DNA of 5,081 nucleotides from assembly GCA_035541415.1 (NCBI GenBank), contig DATKNI010000010.1:1-5081 (forward strand). The letters run 5' to 3'. The position numbers and the translations under genes were made by a program. This stretch comes from JAKAGE01 sp035541415. Lineage in GTDB: Bacteria > Patescibacteriota > Minisyncoccia > UBA6257 > 2-01-FULL-56-20. Position 1 is the stretch's first letter. Each line of letters opens with the position of its first letter. The notes beneath the pieces were generated by a model. It had not been told where the DNA came from and made no database searches. It worked only from the letters and a program-made list of their open reading frames with translations. Below, one piece after another: positions 4,512 to 5,081 of this stretch.

Positions 4512-5081
4512 ATGGAAAATCCTTTTCAAAAAAAATCCGGCAAAAAAGGTTTTTGGATGGTGGGCGGAGCGGTTGGTGCGGTGCTTCTCCTCGCGGTTGC
4601 TGCGGCGCGGTTCGGTTTTCATGGGAACATAGCGGAGAACGGCATCAATCTTGCAAAAAATGGCGGCGCGATCGTCGCGGATGCATGGAAAAATCTTTTT
4701 GGCAGCGCCACGTACGATGCGAGTCCGTCGGGAAATATCAATGAAGGCGGCGACACGGCCTCCGATACGGCACTGTTCGATGACACCGACGCTTCGCTCG
4801 GCGATGGGGCATCGTCTTCGAGCGATGATGCTTATGAAAACATCACTTCCGTGATCGCGTCGCCAAAAACATCATCCAAAAAATCGGTGAGTTCAAAAAA
4901 GTCCGCGTCTACAAATCCTTCGAACGCGGCCGGAAATGAAAATGCGACTGCGACGGCGGATATCGGCGCAAACACAAGCACGAGTGCAAACACAAACACC
5001 GGGGCAAACACAAATCAAAATATGAATGCGAGTTCATCGGCGAGCGCCGATACGAGCACCATTTCAAATGCAGATTCAAAC
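4512..5081 (+). CDS. Membrane-anchored Ser/Thr/Asn/Ala-rich protein, 3' end outside window
   Basis: Open frame of 190 codons from ATG 4512 to the window edge with no stop. An in-frame TAA at 4485-4487 makes this the first possible ATG. The short basic N-terminus (MENPFQKKSGKK) is followed by a single hydrophobic segment, residues about 14-35, rich in Gly, Val, Leu and Ala. This fits an uncleaved signal anchor with the N-terminus inside and the rest outside. Residues 37-60 are mixed. From about 65 onward the chain is low-complexity: first acidic Asp/Ser-rich, then a Lys/Ser patch near 118-132, then Ala/Asn/Thr/Ser repeats such as ANTNTGANTNQNMN. There is no Cys and no recognisable enzymatic domain in the visible part. 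Similar Asn/Thr-rich anchored proteins are common in Patescibacteria, but I cannot name this one. A folded domain may lie beyond the edge. It is divergent from nrdA, with no clear Shine-Dalgarno or paired promoter. The frame is credible from composition and the anchor; the function is unknown. Confidence 0.8.
   Translation, partial: MENPFQKKSGKKGFWMVGGAVGAVLLLAVAAARFGFHGNIAENGINLAKNGGAIVADAWKNLFGSATYDASPSGNINEGGDTASDTALFDDTDASLGDGASSSSDDAYENITSVIASPKTSSKKSVSSKKSASTNPSNAAGNENATATADIGANTSTSANTNTGANTNQNMNASSSASADTSTISNADSN

Noticed and set aside
1..5081. CRISPR array, insertion sequence or phage genes
   Set aside because: I found no regularly spaced repeats, transposase or integrase motifs, or terminal inverted repeats.

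Overview
The window is a ribonucleotide reductase locus, probably from a bacterium of the Patescibacteria/CPR type. That placement is an inference. It rests on the membrane-anchored Ser/Thr/Asn/Ala-rich protein at the right edge, on three starts with no well-placed Shine-Dalgarno sequence, and on the class Ic-like reductase. The reading frames fit genetic code 11. No 16S rRNA or other decisive marker is present.

Layout. The minus strand carries nrdA (catalytic R1 subunit, 4204 to 1451) and then nrdB (radical-generating R2 subunit, 1010 to 6). They are in the usual A-B order but separated by 440 bp. Each has its own promoter-like sequence, and a strong hairpin terminator lies just after nrdA, so nrdB is probably transcribed separately. 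R2 has Glu as its first metal ligand and Phe in place of the radical Tyr, the signature of class Ic (Mn/Fe, Chlamydia-type) enzymes. R1 has a complete active site, one ATP cone and an unusually long low-complexity linker before its C-terminal CxxC. DnaA-box-like 9-mers lie upstream of both genes.

The most unusual part is the gap between nrdA and nrdB. A near-consensus sigma70 promoter (1167-1194) on the plus strand, opposite to both nrd genes, drives a predicted transcript of about 245 nt that ends at the bidirectional terminator 1419-1446. Its 3' part (1340-1411) folds as a tRNA-Ala(UGC)-like cloverleaf with a G3:U70 pair, but the D-loop, T-loop, position 37 and discriminator are abnormal and no CCA is encoded. 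The first 50 nt contain two segments (11 and 12 nt) exactly complementary to the two adjacent halves of the anticodon arm, meeting inside the anticodon, plus further complementarity to the D-loop and acceptor strand. This looks like a bistable or pseudoknotted noncoding RNA, or an antisense RNA and its tRNA-like target, that I cannot assign to a known family.

Right edge. After a 307-bp divergent intergenic region comes a plus-strand gene (4512 to the window end, still open). It encodes a single-pass membrane protein with a long hydrophilic low-complexity outer region. It has no evident functional link to the reductase.
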